34,029 bases of DNA from Mucidula mucida (GCA_015501055.1 JADNYV010000368.1:1-34029), one strand, 5' to 3'; shown: positions 11,108-21,188, counted from the stretch's first letter. Numbers and translations: made by a program. Notes: generated from the sequence alone by a model not told the origin.

Positions 11108-11254
11108 ATGGCCGACATGATTGACATTGACGACATTGAGGGAACCTCACTACGGCTATACTTACTGTTCCAGCAACATCTCGTTAAACTACGTTCAGTC
11201 GTTAAACAGTTGGGCACGAAACGGCGCCAGGCGAATAGTCGCGCAAAAAAGTAG
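11108..11254 (+). CDS. Short ORF inside the mobile element (48 aa)
   Basis: ATG to TAG encodes an acidic start MADMIDIDDIEG, a predicted amphipathic helix around LFQQHLVKLRSVVKQL and a basic tail TKRRQANSRAKK. It is unrecognised. The ordered acidic-helix-basic design makes it more protein-like than most chance frames, but it may still be chance or the residue of a lost transposase exon. No introns or promoter can be assigned. Confidence 0.25.
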   Translation: MADMIDIDDIEGTSLRLYLLFQQHLVKLRSVVKQLGTKRRQANSRAKK

Positions 11255-11568
11255 CTTGTAGTATCAAGTACTTAACGATACACTGATCTACGTGTAACTG
11301 GGCTACCAAATGCATGTTCTGGCAATTTCTGAGGCCATATCAGCCAGTCCGGGCTTTTTGAGCGCGTTTTGAGGCCGTATTTCGCAGTCCGAGCAAAAAA
11401 TTGGTGACTTCAACCCATATCTGGCGTCCGAACAAAACTGCCGGAAAGCACCTTAGGCCGGACATAATCCGAGCGAAATTTGAAAAAATTTCCCGCCGCC
11501 GGTCCGAACTTTTCACCAGGAAATTCTGAAAATGCGATTCGGCCTTCCCACCTATATTCGGGGGTCCT

Positions 11569-11862
11569 TATCTTGGCAAGTCTGTTGGCGTGCCACCGAC
11601 AAATTTCATGTCCACTGGGCACCGCGTCCTCACGGAGTCTTCGTTGTTCATTGCCCATCTTCTTAATCCATACCTTATAGTCTAGGAAGACTTCATAAAA
11701 AATACCAGCTGAAAAACGGTGAGCTCGTTGAATACGCAAGCGGTGAGTTGAATAGCACTTACCTGGTGCAGTCGTCAATGGAACTCCCCAAACAAAGAGA
11801 AAAAATCGCAAGTGCAGGGAAGACGTACCAGGAATCTGCTCCAAACACCCACCAATCTTCAC
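11569..11862 (-). pseudogene. Gene fragment cut off by the mobile element
   Basis: The minus strand reads about 30 residues (VKIGGCLEQIPGTSSLHLRF onwards), then a good intron (GTAAGTGC to TTTTTCAG, about 11714-11763). It continues AGIFYEVFLDYKVWIKKMG and then EICRWHANRLAKI. The frame runs straight into the terminal inverted repeat at 11568. On the other side of the element the same strand has FITCDACRQGCARNKVV before a stop, with paired cysteines. I do not recognise the family. That the element split one gene is inference, because the joint is not clean. Confidence 0.35.
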
Positions 11863-11953
11863 AGCCAGGTATCACAGGTATCATCCTCCGCATAATTTAT
11901 AAAGTTAGAACGTAAGTAAATGTATAATAGCCCTATGTCACTGATATAATATA

Positions 11954-14900
11954 CTAAGGCTCCTGCTGAATCCTCGACAGCGACGGGCCCAAACTAACCT
12001 TTGGGCTCGGGCTCGTGGGTATCGGACTCCCCTGGCCAGGCGGCGGGCTCCCTGTCGGCGATGAGACCAAGCTCATGATCGAGGAGCTCGAGCTCCGCGC
12101 GCGTGAGATGTACGGCCGCGGTGGCGGGGGCTTGTTGGTCTCCTCCTCCTTGTCCTCCTTCTCCGGATGTGGGCTCCCAGGATGTGGACTCCCGTTGCCG
12201 TTTGGCTGCGCATCTTCATCATCTGTATGTATCGGCCGTGGTGGCGGTCGCTCGACCATGGCTTCGAGGAGCTATTGATTGGTCGTCAATACAACGTCAC
12301 ATGGCAGATACAGTGAAACCAACCTCTTTACGGAGATCCTCTCCTGCATATTCTCCTTCCATCTCTTCTGGACCAAGGAGGACAGCACCCTTCCTGAACA
12401 CTTCACCTTCCTCTGCAACCCAGCTCCGTGACCTGAAACCATTCAGGACAAGCTACGTATAGTCAAAGAGTACTCACCGATGCTCGACAATATTCTCATC
12501 CTCCTCGTCTTCACCCTCACCATCATCCGGAATGACACTGGGAAATTTCTTTCCCTCCGGATCTTCGTCCTCTTCTTTGTCGCGAGTATTCATCAACGCG
12601 CTCGTCGGACTCAACACCTTCTCAAACTCCGGATCCGCCCTCGCCTTCCCCTTGTCGATGCGTGGCGTCGATGGGTCCTCCTCTTCTATAGTCGAGCCCA
12701 TCAACAAGGGCGACGGACGAGGAGACACCCTGGGCGAAGGCAAACCATTCAAGCGAACTCCAAGCCCCTGCAAGCTCAATATCGGGCGCTGCTTCAAATT
12801 CTCCACCTTTCCAACCAACTCGGTGAGCTCATCATGCATCGCAAACAGCTCCTCCATGCGCTCTGGGTCCTCCGTCGCCTGTATCACCACACCCAACTCC
12901 TCGATAATAGCCCGGACGCGCTTGGCCACTTCCTTCGGCACAGGAATAACAGATATTTCCTGAGGATACGCCGGTGGATGCAAAATATGCTGCATCTGAG
13001 TGATACTTGCACGCGCCCGTACAACGATGTCGCCCCCGACCGTCTCCTCCATCCGTATCCGCTTCGCAAGCTCGCTATCATCGAGAATGCCCCACACCTT
13101 CTTCCCTGCGCTATCGCCACCATCCACACCATCCGCTTCCTCGGCCCGTTTCTGCGCCTCTTCGGTGTTACGAACACACGAACCGAGGATGCCGCGACAG
13201 CAACGCGCAAACTCCTCGTCGCCGGGTGGAACATCGAGATCGAGGCATCGTAGCACTCTGTTCGCTTTCATTCCCGACTCCAGCGCAATAACAGACGCCA
13301 AGTCTAATTGATTTTGCGTCAAATCAAGGTGCAGCAGAGACATCGATTCGGGGAGAAATTCGGCAAGGGCAATAGCGCCTACAGAGCTGAGAAGAGTTGA
13401 CGATAAGAATAATCGCTTCAACGCCGTGTTGAGCGTAAATGCGGTTCTTAAGGATTGTATCTAGGAGAAGTGAGTATTGATAACGTTAAATTGAGATCAA
13501 CACACCCCCTCCAAACCCGCCGCACATGGGTTTCGGCTCAAATCTAAAGTCTCCAAGCTGGAATTGTACTTGAGCGCTTCGGCGATTGCAACTAGTCCGG
13601 CAGAGTCCAGTTTGTTCTCGCTGAGATTGAGCACCTTGAGTGTCCGATTGCGCTTGAGCACCTGAGCCAAGAATGTGATGCCCTGCTTGAGATCATTGCC
13701 CTTCAGATCGAGGGTTCTGAGAGCGCCAACGCGCGGGAGTGCGTCCAGCGCCCGTACTTTGTCAAGGAGAGCTGCACTAGGTCCGGAATGTGGATGTGAC
13801 GAAGGCAAGGGACTCTGACGTGCCGTTATCCCGCCTTGACTGGACGAAGTTAGAATGGGCACAGGGTGACCAGACGCGCTGAGTGGGTTAATTTGTGGCG
13901 CCGGGGCTGTACCTCGCTTGGAGCGAGGAACATACGGTGTATAAGTGGTCTGTAAACCGGTGGGTGGATGTCGAGGAGGGGGTAGTACTGGTCCGGCGTG
14001 CGGTAATGGTGTAGCAGGCGGGGAAAGAGGAAGAGAGGTCGCCGAGGACGCTGGCGAAGACGTTGAAGAGGACGACGCAGAATTAAGGTAGACGGAATTT
14101 GTGGTGGAGGATGAGGGAGACATTGGTACAACGTCGGGATAGTCCCTTATCATTAGGGCAAGGGCGACCGCGCCTGTCGCGTTTATGCGATTATATCGTA
14201 GAGATATATTGCGCAGCGACGAAGTCCGCACAGCGCGTGCTGGAGATGGGTAAGGTTCAGCAGGTAGATTTAAGCTTGAACGTACAAAGGGCTTCTAGGG
14301 CTCCTGGTCTTAATGAACAGTCGTCGAGCCGCAGTGATGCCAGCCCCGCCTGGGGTGGAGATTTGAGTGCCGCCACGATGTACTCTATTGATTTTTTGTC
14401 GAGAGGATTTTGGGAGAGGTCGAGGAATTGGAGGGAGTCGGACTGTAGAACAAAGTGAGCATATCTCTCCGGTGCAGTCAATGGTATACCTTTTCAAGGT
14501 AAGCGCCTATTAGCCTGAACGCGGTCGTTTTTAACCGGCGATTGGACGCCACGGAGAGGAAAGAGAGGGAATTTGGTATCAGCAGCGAATGCAGCATGGG
14601 TTTCAGGACCTGTCATACGGTCAACCTCGCCGATAAAATAACAGGATGGCGCGTACATGTTCGTCGAGGTCGCACTCTTTAAAGACGAGTTTTCGGAGCC
14701 CCCATTCGATGGTGAATACATCGGACAAGATAGACGCAGATGTTAGAGTCAGTTGTATACCCGACAAGTCCACTGTCCGCGGATTGGTCGTCGCCGCATG
14801 CTGAGAGGTGGTCAGCGACGACGACGACGACAAGGGCGGGAAACCGTACCTTGAACGCAGCGCTGACACTGGGATCCGGCTGCTCGTCGCATCCAGCACA

Positions 14901-15326
14901 ACATTCCTTGTAGAAACTGTCCACCTTGTCCATGCTCCACCACTCGTCGCCGGGGAGCTCGCCGTCGATGCTTACGCTCGACGACGACACGGAATCGCCC
15001 CGTACAACTCGCGCCCTTCTCTCCATTTCTCGCACTTCGATGGCGCGCTTCTCCTCCTTTAGACCAGCCATCGACGGCGGGTTAAACGACGAAATTGGAT
15101 ATACCGTCGCGATTTGCGGCAGAATAAAGTGGGCCCGCTTAAGCGGTTCGTCCGCGTTGCTGCCATTACCGCCTCCAGGTAGATTTTGTGTCGGTAAAAA
15201 CCTCGTAAACCGCGAGAATAGAGACTGCTGCTGAGGCGCGGCTTTCTTGAGTATACTCTTACCGGGAATGGGGATTGTCACTGCGCTCGACGACGGCGAG
15301 CCCGACGAACACGACGACGACGACAT
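11954..15326 (-). CDS. Leucine-rich repeat (RNI-like) protein, PPP1R37-like, ~1013 aa
   Basis: Exons: 15326-14850, 14800-14657, 14609-14490, 14442-14286, 14239-13506, 13460-12478, 12432-12324, 12271-11954. They sum to 3042 nt in one frame. The N-terminal 159 residues are Ser-rich, with GKSILKK (23-28) and KRAHF (63-67), the latter resembling an RVxF protein phosphatase 1 docking motif but with Ala for Val/Ile. Residues from about 160 to 630 hold ribonuclease-inhibitor-type LRRs, for example DSLQFLDLSQNPLDKKS, LRNISLRYNRIN, LKVLNLSENKLDSAG and LETLDLSRNP. One repeat carries a long Ser/Pro insert. The C-terminus is acidic, then Pro/Ser-rich. This layout is that of the PPP1R37/RNI-like family, so a scaffold or phosphatase-regulatory role is inferred. 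The open frame continues upstream of 15326 to a stop near 15500, so a further 5' exon may exist. It is the only housekeeping-looking gene between the P450 arms. Confidence 0.8.
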
Positions 15327-15874
15327 GGGCGCATTCAGCTCGTCGACGACGAAAATGGCGGTGACGGCAGGTCGGCGACACGATAATATCAGGGGTGTTT
15401 GCACAGCCACTGCTTCATCGTCCCCACGTGGCTCTAGGGGCTCGTTGATGTCGCCTTCATCATCAACCAAGTCTCCGTTCGCGTCTTTCGGTAAACATGA
15501 TGCACCTCATAGAAATGGGGCTGTCGTTGCATCCTAATGATGCGCTTGTGTTTCTTGAGCCTTTCTCTCCCAATATATGCGTTGGAATCGTTAGTGATTA
15601 TATCAAATCTCTTCAGAAACTACAGCTCTATCCTTGATTCCGAAAGCTCCCCTCGTCTGTACTACCAATGCCACAAGTTCGCCGTATACACTACTTGACT
15701 CAATTGAACACGGCCTCTATCTCTGAGTCCAACTGGCATACACATCCAATGATCTGGAAGCTTCAAGACGCCTGCGACGTGCATCAAATGTCACGGAGCA
15801 CCTAAGACTCGGGAGTGCAATATCTCTTGACACAACAGGGGAACCAAATTTCCGAACTCGCGGAGGAAGTCCCT

Positions 15875-15988
15875 GAGGAAAATTATTTTCCTCGGTATCT
15901 TCCCCATTCGAGGAAATTGAATTTCCTCAGCGTAAGAAGCCACCGAGGAAACCTGATTTCCTCAAAGTATTTCCTCAGCTGAGGAAAT
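15875..15988. repeat. Array of phased palindromes (GAGGAAAT...ATTTCCTC)
   Basis: GAGGAAA starts at 15875, 15910, 15945 and 15981, a spacing of 35, 35 and 36 bp. The first three are each followed by the inverse TTTCCTC, making 19-bp palindromes around loops TTA, G and CCTGA. The fourth is the perfect 20-bp palindrome ATTTCCTCAGCTGAGGAAAT at 15969-15988. A degenerate GAGGAAG lies at 15863. The sequences between palindromes are not alike. This may be a cluster of dimer-binding sites or a minisatellite. It sits about 770 bp upstream of P450 A3 and about 550 bp upstream of the LRR gene. Confidence 0.75.
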
Positions 15989-16755
15989 TGGCTTCGCCAC
16001 TTGTGTGACCAGGATTTTACAACCCGCAGACGGTGTAATGAACTGCAAGAAGGTGAGCGACGCCCAGGATTAGAATGCCTACGAATGACAACCAGCATTG
16101 CATAGTGGGTGCTGCAGTGCGGCGGTGAAAAGAGGCCTGATTATGCTTCACATGAAGTAAGAGGTACAACAGAGCCAGTAAGCAGTGTATGCCCGTTGTC
16201 CGAGAATTGAAGCGCAAAGCCTTGAATGGTCTGGAAGAGCCGTGCACTGGCAAGAAACCGTTGGGGACATGAAAATTAGCGTCGAGTCGTCGTATCCCTA
16301 TGCCTATTCATTCTGCGCTTTGATTGCAGTTGGAAACAAGATGCAGATCAAAAAGGGAAGGAGCACGATCAGTTGCCGGATGCCACTGCGCTAACGAATT
16401 CAGGCGCCTAATCCACATCTTGAAGTAGACTCGTTCACAAATGGACTCGGAGAGCAATCGACTGTAAAGAATGTTCCGGACACCACAATCTGGGCATCCA
16501 AATTAAGCTTTCAATTCATTCAAACTAATCGCTGAATACCCATGTACGTCTTAAAGCCACGTCTTACCTCCTACTAGTCTCGGATACTAGCGGATCTCCT
16601 TACGTTGCTATCTCTCGATAGCGTGTGGCATGCCAGAAACAGTCTCGATATCAGAACGTGAGCAACTCCGAGGCTTTACGGCGCTGCCTGGCGATATTCT
16701 TTTAGGCCTAAATCCACTCATGATGCAATTCACGGAGCATCCTGCCTTCCCCCTC
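15989..16755. other. Upstream region of P450 A3, no gene supported
   Basis: I see no supported coding sequence. A minus-strand frame of 78 codons at 16253-16017 contains two hydrophobic runs (LLALLYLLL and LSFVGILILGVAHLLA) but has no recognised family and no flanking exons. Close to A3, GGAGCATCCTGCCTTCCCCC before the ATG resembles the leaders of A1 and of the relic at 20585. Confidence 0.3.
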
Positions 16756-18846
16756 ATGACTGTCTCCGTCGTCGAGTTGAGCCTCATTGGCACAATATCT
16801 CTCGTTGTGCTAAAGGCTCTGTTCTTTCCGCGACGGGCTCGTCCTCTGCCGCCTGGTCCCAAAGGTCTGCCATTGGTAGGCAATCTGTTCAACTTTCCCG
16901 CCGTCGAGGAGTGGATCGTCTTCAAGGATCTCGGGGAGCAGTATAGTAATATACATCCTTTTCAGCAAGCGATGAGTGTGCACTGATTTTGTTCGTAGAT
17001 TCTGATATCATATACTACAACGTTGCTGGCCAGGACATCGTTGTCGTCAATACCATCGAGGCTGCTAATGAGCTGTTCATCAAACGGTCGTCAATCTACT
17101 CGGACAAGTAAATCATTCAGCACTTCGCGTTCTACCAAGTTGATACTGTCAATCCAGGCCGTCCTTTCTCATGCTCACCACAATGTGACTCGTTATCGAC
17201 TGTCCAGTGCTCGTCTTAACACTTATCTAGGGTGGGGTTTAAGTGGCACTTTGCTTTCTATCCGTATGGCGAGCAATGGAAGGGTGAGCTTTTTCTTACT
17301 ACCCAGGTTTGTTTTTACTAACTGCACATCCGAATTACAGAACATCGCAAATTGTTCCACAAGTCTCTAGAAGGCCCCGTGCTCGCAGCCGTGCAACACC
17401 CGCACATCCTCGATTCTGCTAGGTACTTACTCCGTCGGATCCGAGACAAACCGGATCGCTTCATGGAGGACTTACGCCTGTACGTACTAGAATTCGCCTA
17501 ACGTGTCACAGTCGAATCTCACCAATGATTATAGGTACGCTGGCCAGATTATTCTCCGCATCGCGTACGGCATAGAAGTTCTTGACGATACCGATCCCTT
17601 CATCATCCAAGCTGAAAAGGGCATGCACGCTCTGTCCATCGCAGGGCGCGCCGGAGCGTTCTTAGTCGACACTTGGCCTATCCTCCGATTCGTGCCCTCT
17701 TGGGTACCCGGTGCGGGCTTCAAGACGTGGGCAAAGGAGGCAAACAAATCAGTTACCGCGATGCGCGATGCGCCACTCAAGTTCGTGGAGAAGGCTGTCG
17801 TTTGTTCTTTTCGTAATTGCTACAAACTCTGTCTGACTTGCGAAGATCGATGGAACCGCGCAACCTTCTGTCGGGTCACAAATTCTTTCAGAGTTTGAGG
17901 AAGCCGGTACTGATACTGAGGAGAATAAATTCATGTTGGGAAACGTCTTGGCTTCGGCTTATGCAGGTACGCGCATGCTGCTGAATCAAACCTTCTAGAT
18001 TATTCACGTCGTCAAACAGCTGGGTCTGATACAGTTAGTGATGCTCCCTCTGTCGATAACAACGAATCAAGTTTGTCATAGACAGTTGCGGCGCTTGCTA
18101 CCGCAATCCTGGCCATGGTTCAGAACCCGGACATCCTGAAACATGTGCAAGTCGACATAGATAACATCGTCGGACACGACCGTCTTCCAGATTTCAGTGA
18201 CCGAAAGGAACTTCCATATCTTGAGGCGCTCGTGAAAGAAGTCCTCCGGTGGCGACTCGTGTTGCCTTTGGGTAAGTGTGTAAACGATATATCTCGGCGT
18301 GTGACTGAAGGTGTTATGCGCAGCGGTACCTCACAGAGTAACCCAGGACGACGAGTATGGCGGCTTCCATATTCCCAAAGGTGCCACCATTGTTGGCAAT
18401 GCATGGTCAGTCTCTGCGAAAAGCGTCCTCTCAACTTCACGAATCTTGATGCAGGGCTATCCTCCACAACAAAGTCGTGTACGGCGACGACGTTGAGAAA
18501 TTCAATCCAGACCGCTTCTTGAACGCTGACGGTAGCCTTAACCGTTCCATTCCCCACCCCTCAGCTGCATTTGGATTCGGTCGCCGGATTTGCGTAGGCC
18601 AGGACATTGCCGAGGATAGTATCTGGATAGGCATGGCGTCCATGTTCGCAGCATTCGACATAAGGAAGGCCATCGACAAACAAGGCAGGATAATCGAGCC
18701 ATCCGGGGAATTCACATCGGGAATGCTTTGGTGAGTATTTTTGCGCCTGTCTTTGGGCAGTGACGCTCATTGACTTTAGTCACCCGGTCCCGTTCAAGTG
18801 CTCGATCACGCCCCGCTCGCGGATGGCAGAGGCTTTGATCGCATAA
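16756..18846 (+). CDS. Cytochrome P450 A3 (intact, 510 aa)
   Basis: Twelve exons: 16756-16945, 16999-17107, 17158-17184, 17231-17283, 17341-17479, 17535-17799, 17846-17966, 18020-18033, 18082-18271, 18324-18405, 18455-18730, 18780-18846, total 1533 nt. ATG 16756 was chosen because it places a membrane helix (about 8-24) just before the hinge RPLPPGPKG (29-37), as in the paralogues; a longer N-terminus from 16630 lacks this logic. The I-helix motif AGSDTT (302-307) is split so that exon 8 is only 14 nt. ExxR is E359-R362, FNPDRF is 413-418 and the heme loop FGFGRRICVG is 436-445 with Cys443. All introns are GT-AG and 46-56 nt long. Predicted ER-bound monooxygenase; substrate unknown. This is the clearest reference copy for the family here. 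Confidence 0.93.
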
Positions 18847-19124
18847 ACGGCTTGAAGACATACAAGTGGTGCCACCACTGTGGCGCACAACTGTTATAAC
18901 AGCGAGATTTTTTCCTACATAGACCCCGTATTTTTGCAGTTCATGAATGACCGACCTAGTCGCTGTTACATGATGTTTGAGACTTCATTGTCAAGCTGAC
19001 GCTCGGCGAACGACGATTCAATATGGTATATGGTAAATCGTATTGGACCAGGTACGGGACTGTGATTACAAGGGTTTGGGTGTGATTAGTCTCTCAGTGT
19101 GCGGTGCTGTTTATGTCATTCCGG

Positions 19125-19190
19125 CACAACCTGAGATTCGAGCACTGACGTACTGTTGCATTCGTAAAATGCTGACTGTTTGTTCGAGTC
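19125..19190. repeat. Diverged direct repeat flanking the nuclease-like gene
   Basis: CTGAGATTCGAGCAC and CGTAAAATGCTGACTGT here match CTGAAATTCGAGCAC and CGTAAAACGCTGACTGT at about 20487-20551. The two copies lie on either side of the gene at 19197-20440 and have the same orientation. They are probably pieces of a duplicated P450 flanking region. Confidence 0.5.
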
Positions 19191-19196
19191 TAGTGA

Positions 19197-20440
19197 CTAG
19201 TCTGAAGTCGGACTGGGATTGCTGATCAGCCACTCATTCTCCTGAAGGACCTCGAAACGATGCATAATATTAGGGTTTGATGTACAGAAACAGGTTGACA
19301 AGAAGATGAGTACTCTACATACCCATTGTAGGAGTACACCGGCTATGAAGTGAACGCGCGTAGCGGGACTGAATTGAAGTACTCCAGCTGCATCATCCAC
19401 AACGTTCAAGCGTACCCTATTGGAGTACTGATAAGACCTATCCTTTGCGTTGTAGATCGCAAAACGCCAGCGCATGCCATCCGTGATTACGCCACGGACA
19501 TAATCCTTCCTGAAAAGCGTAAGTAGAGAGCGATGACGAGAGCAGGGGTCATACCGATCTGTACGTGCTATCGCACATAGCTCTGCGATCAGTTGAGGCA
19601 TGAAGACAGCCGGGTCGTCGGCGATATTCTTAGATTCCACGACATGCACACCTCGAAACTAATCACCTTGATGTATTCCACAATGATTTGTGCCAATGAC
19701 GATACATCGTTGGCACCTGACAAGCTCTGGATGAGAAGCACGAGAATTATCGCTTATCTCGCGCAGAATAGATTACTAGTCCAATACACCGTTCAGAGTC
19801 GAAACACGGCGACAAATGCTGAATGACCAACTGTTGTTGCAGAAACGGGGATTTCAAGGTGAAGACTCGTTCGGAGAGACTCCGGGAGTAACGCAATGAC
19901 ACGTAACATGAAAAGGCCAACGCGAACACGCGCAGCAGTTTCGGTCTGAGATTGGTCAATACATGCTGGTCAATGAGAGGCAAATGAGAGGGCCTTGTGG
20001 CGTCACGCATCAAAAGAGGAGTATAATTCTCGACCATCAGCAAAAGCTCTATAAGCCAGGGGCCCGACATAAGGTTACTGACGCCGTCCTCGCTAAGTGC
20101 GACAGCGTGGACTGTCTGGGCGGTAGAATTCCAGACGATGCGAGTCGGGTTCTGCTTGATCTGCAAGTCATCGAGGAGACTCTCAGTTGCGCGAGGGAAA
20201 CTTGAAGCCTGGCAAAGCTCAGAGCCTCAATTTGGTTTTTGTCAGGCTGTGATGAGTACCTGTACTGGGCCAAAATCTTTCTGGTGCATCCAGGCGACTA
20301 CCTTGTCGATACGTTTGGCGTCGTCCATGTCGTCTCCCTCCTCCCCCTCCGTGGCATTGAACTTGACATTGTCACGGAACTTGACTAACGTAAAGTAGAG
20401 TTCCAAAGTTTCCTTGCCCGTAAGCCCAGACAGTTTCCTC
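19197..20440 (-). CDS. Hypothetical protein with PD-(D/E)XK-like core, probably 5'-truncated
   Basis: Minus-strand exons read, in order: KLSGLTGKETLELYFTLVKF to HQKDFGPVQ (about 20437-20262); RATESLLDDLQIKQNPTRIV to LRVFALAFSC (about 20213-19910); LQQQLVIQHLSPCFDSERCI (near 19800); and SLAQIIVEYIKVISFEVHVV. The last continues as ESKN and PQLIAELCAIARTDR to about 19553. After a good intron (GTATGA to TTTTCAG) follows KDYVRGVITDGMRWRFAIYN. A last intron (GTATGT to TTTCGAG) leads to VLQENEWLISNPSPTSD and TAG at 19197. A hydrophobic strand ending VVESK followed by a Q-containing helix is the pattern of the E-x-K half of PD-(D/E)XK nuclease folds; the matching Asp is not firmly placed. I find no start codon: upstream lies P450 promoter-like DNA, so the 5' end may be lost. 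Some middle exon borders are uncertain. Confidence 0.5.
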
Positions 20441-20584
20441 CTATTGACTATTTGGTCCTACTAGCTTCATTTGACAGTGACAATCTGAAATTCGAGCACG
20501 TTAGTGGCGACGTTTTCACGACTCGTAAAACGCTGACTGTCTTTCGACCGGATACATCATTGGCATCTTTCTAGATGCTCCCAT

Positions 20585-20660
20585 GAATATCTGTTCTCCC
20601 GACTGCCTTCCGGAATCCACCATGTCTCTTCCCGCCATCCTATCCGATGAATCATGAGGT
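20585..20660 (+). pseudogene. Relic of a P450 leader and start codon
   Basis: CCATGAATATCTGTTCTCCC and then TGCCTTCCGGAATCCACC precede ATGTCTCTTCCCGCCAT. The leader matches the minus-strand leader of P450 A1 (CCAATGAACATCTCTTTTCC). The first codons MSLPAI are those of A1 and A2. After six residues the similarity ends and a TGA follows (LSDES, stop). It is a 5' stub of a further family A gene, 0.55 kb upstream of intact A4. Confidence 0.65.
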
Positions 20661-20729
20661 TATAATACATCTACTTACATCGTTGGAGATGCATAGAACG
20701 TATGTTTCAATACCTGCGATTGATGGTGG

Positions 20730-21170
20730 TGGGGCTAGTGTGGTTGCTCATTGTTTGAATTTTGAAAGTTCTCCACTCAACGCTCGAGCACTTCTAGTGA
20801 TGACGTTTCTTGCCCTCTCATCAGAGGTCTTGAAGAATGGTTGGATCGCGGCTTCCAAGGTCCTAACACCGTTCTATGGATAGCGGAAGGGTGGGCGAAT
20901 CCAACCGGACGTCGCCCAATCGAAAAAGTGTTCAACGTGGCCGTCTCATTTCTCCAAGTCTGTCTGCCGAAGTCGTTTCTTGTTCCGGAACTTAGTACTT
21001 CCCAAACGGCATCGCCGAGTGCCCGGCAGCACAAGCTCAATTCAGAGTGAGTCTTCAACTAGTTCATGTCTAGCGAAGTCTTGACAGCATATACGCATGG
21101 TTTGGAGAATCACCGCGTGTTTAGTCAGCGAATCTTCTGGTCTGCGCCGGTTTCGTCGCATCCTAATGTA
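20730..21170 (+). repeat. Duplicated P450 upstream region (partner 10039-10440)
   Basis: This is the inverted counterpart of the A2 upstream region, sharing GTTCTCCACTCAA, ACGTTTCTTGCCCTC, GTGTTCAACGTGG-like, GAGTCTTCAACTAGTTCA and TCTAGTGAAG/TCTAGCGAAG blocks. Several substitutions and small indels separate the copies. No coding sequence is supported. Confidence 0.6.
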
Positions 21171-21188
21171 CACCGACTCTTATAAGGG
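21171..21188 (+). promoter_or_regulatory. Core promoter with TATA box of P450 A4
   Basis: The sequence CACCGACTCTTATAAGGG lies about 35 nt before the A4 start codon. It is the same block as in front of A1 and A2. Confidence 0.6.

Larger units (their letters stand above)
10692..11568. mobile_element. Non-autonomous DNA transposon with 32-bp terminal inverted repeats
   Basis: The left end begins AGGACCCCCGAATATAGG and continues for 32 bp. The right end is its exact reverse complement, closing at 11568. Both ends carry subterminal motifs of the form TCCG(A/G)(A/G)C: left near 10729, 10773, 10817 and 10856; right near 11347, 11385, 11425 and further in. One block, CATATC-GGCGTCCG(G/A)AC, appears on both sides as a direct repeat. 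There is no transposase, so the element would depend on one encoded elsewhere. I could not find a clean target-site duplication, so the superfamily is left open and the flanks may have decayed. It appears to have landed in or next to the fragment at 11569-11862. Confidence 0.75.

Noticed and set aside
12480..13253. 257-codon plus-strand open frame
   Set aside because: It is antisense to exon 6 of the LRR gene, which is supported by splice-consistent LRR repeats; its composition (Arg, His, Leu rich) is that of a shadow frame.
15863..15988. CRISPR-like array of repeats with 35-bp period
   Set aside because: The repeats are short imperfect palindromes with direct contact to the linkers, there are only four, the genome is eukaryotic and no cas gene is present.
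16630..16755. Extended N-terminus for P450 A3 from the upstream in-frame ATG
   Set aside because: It would place 42 extra residues before the membrane anchor, unlike A1, A2 and A4, and it overlaps the expected promoter/leader region.
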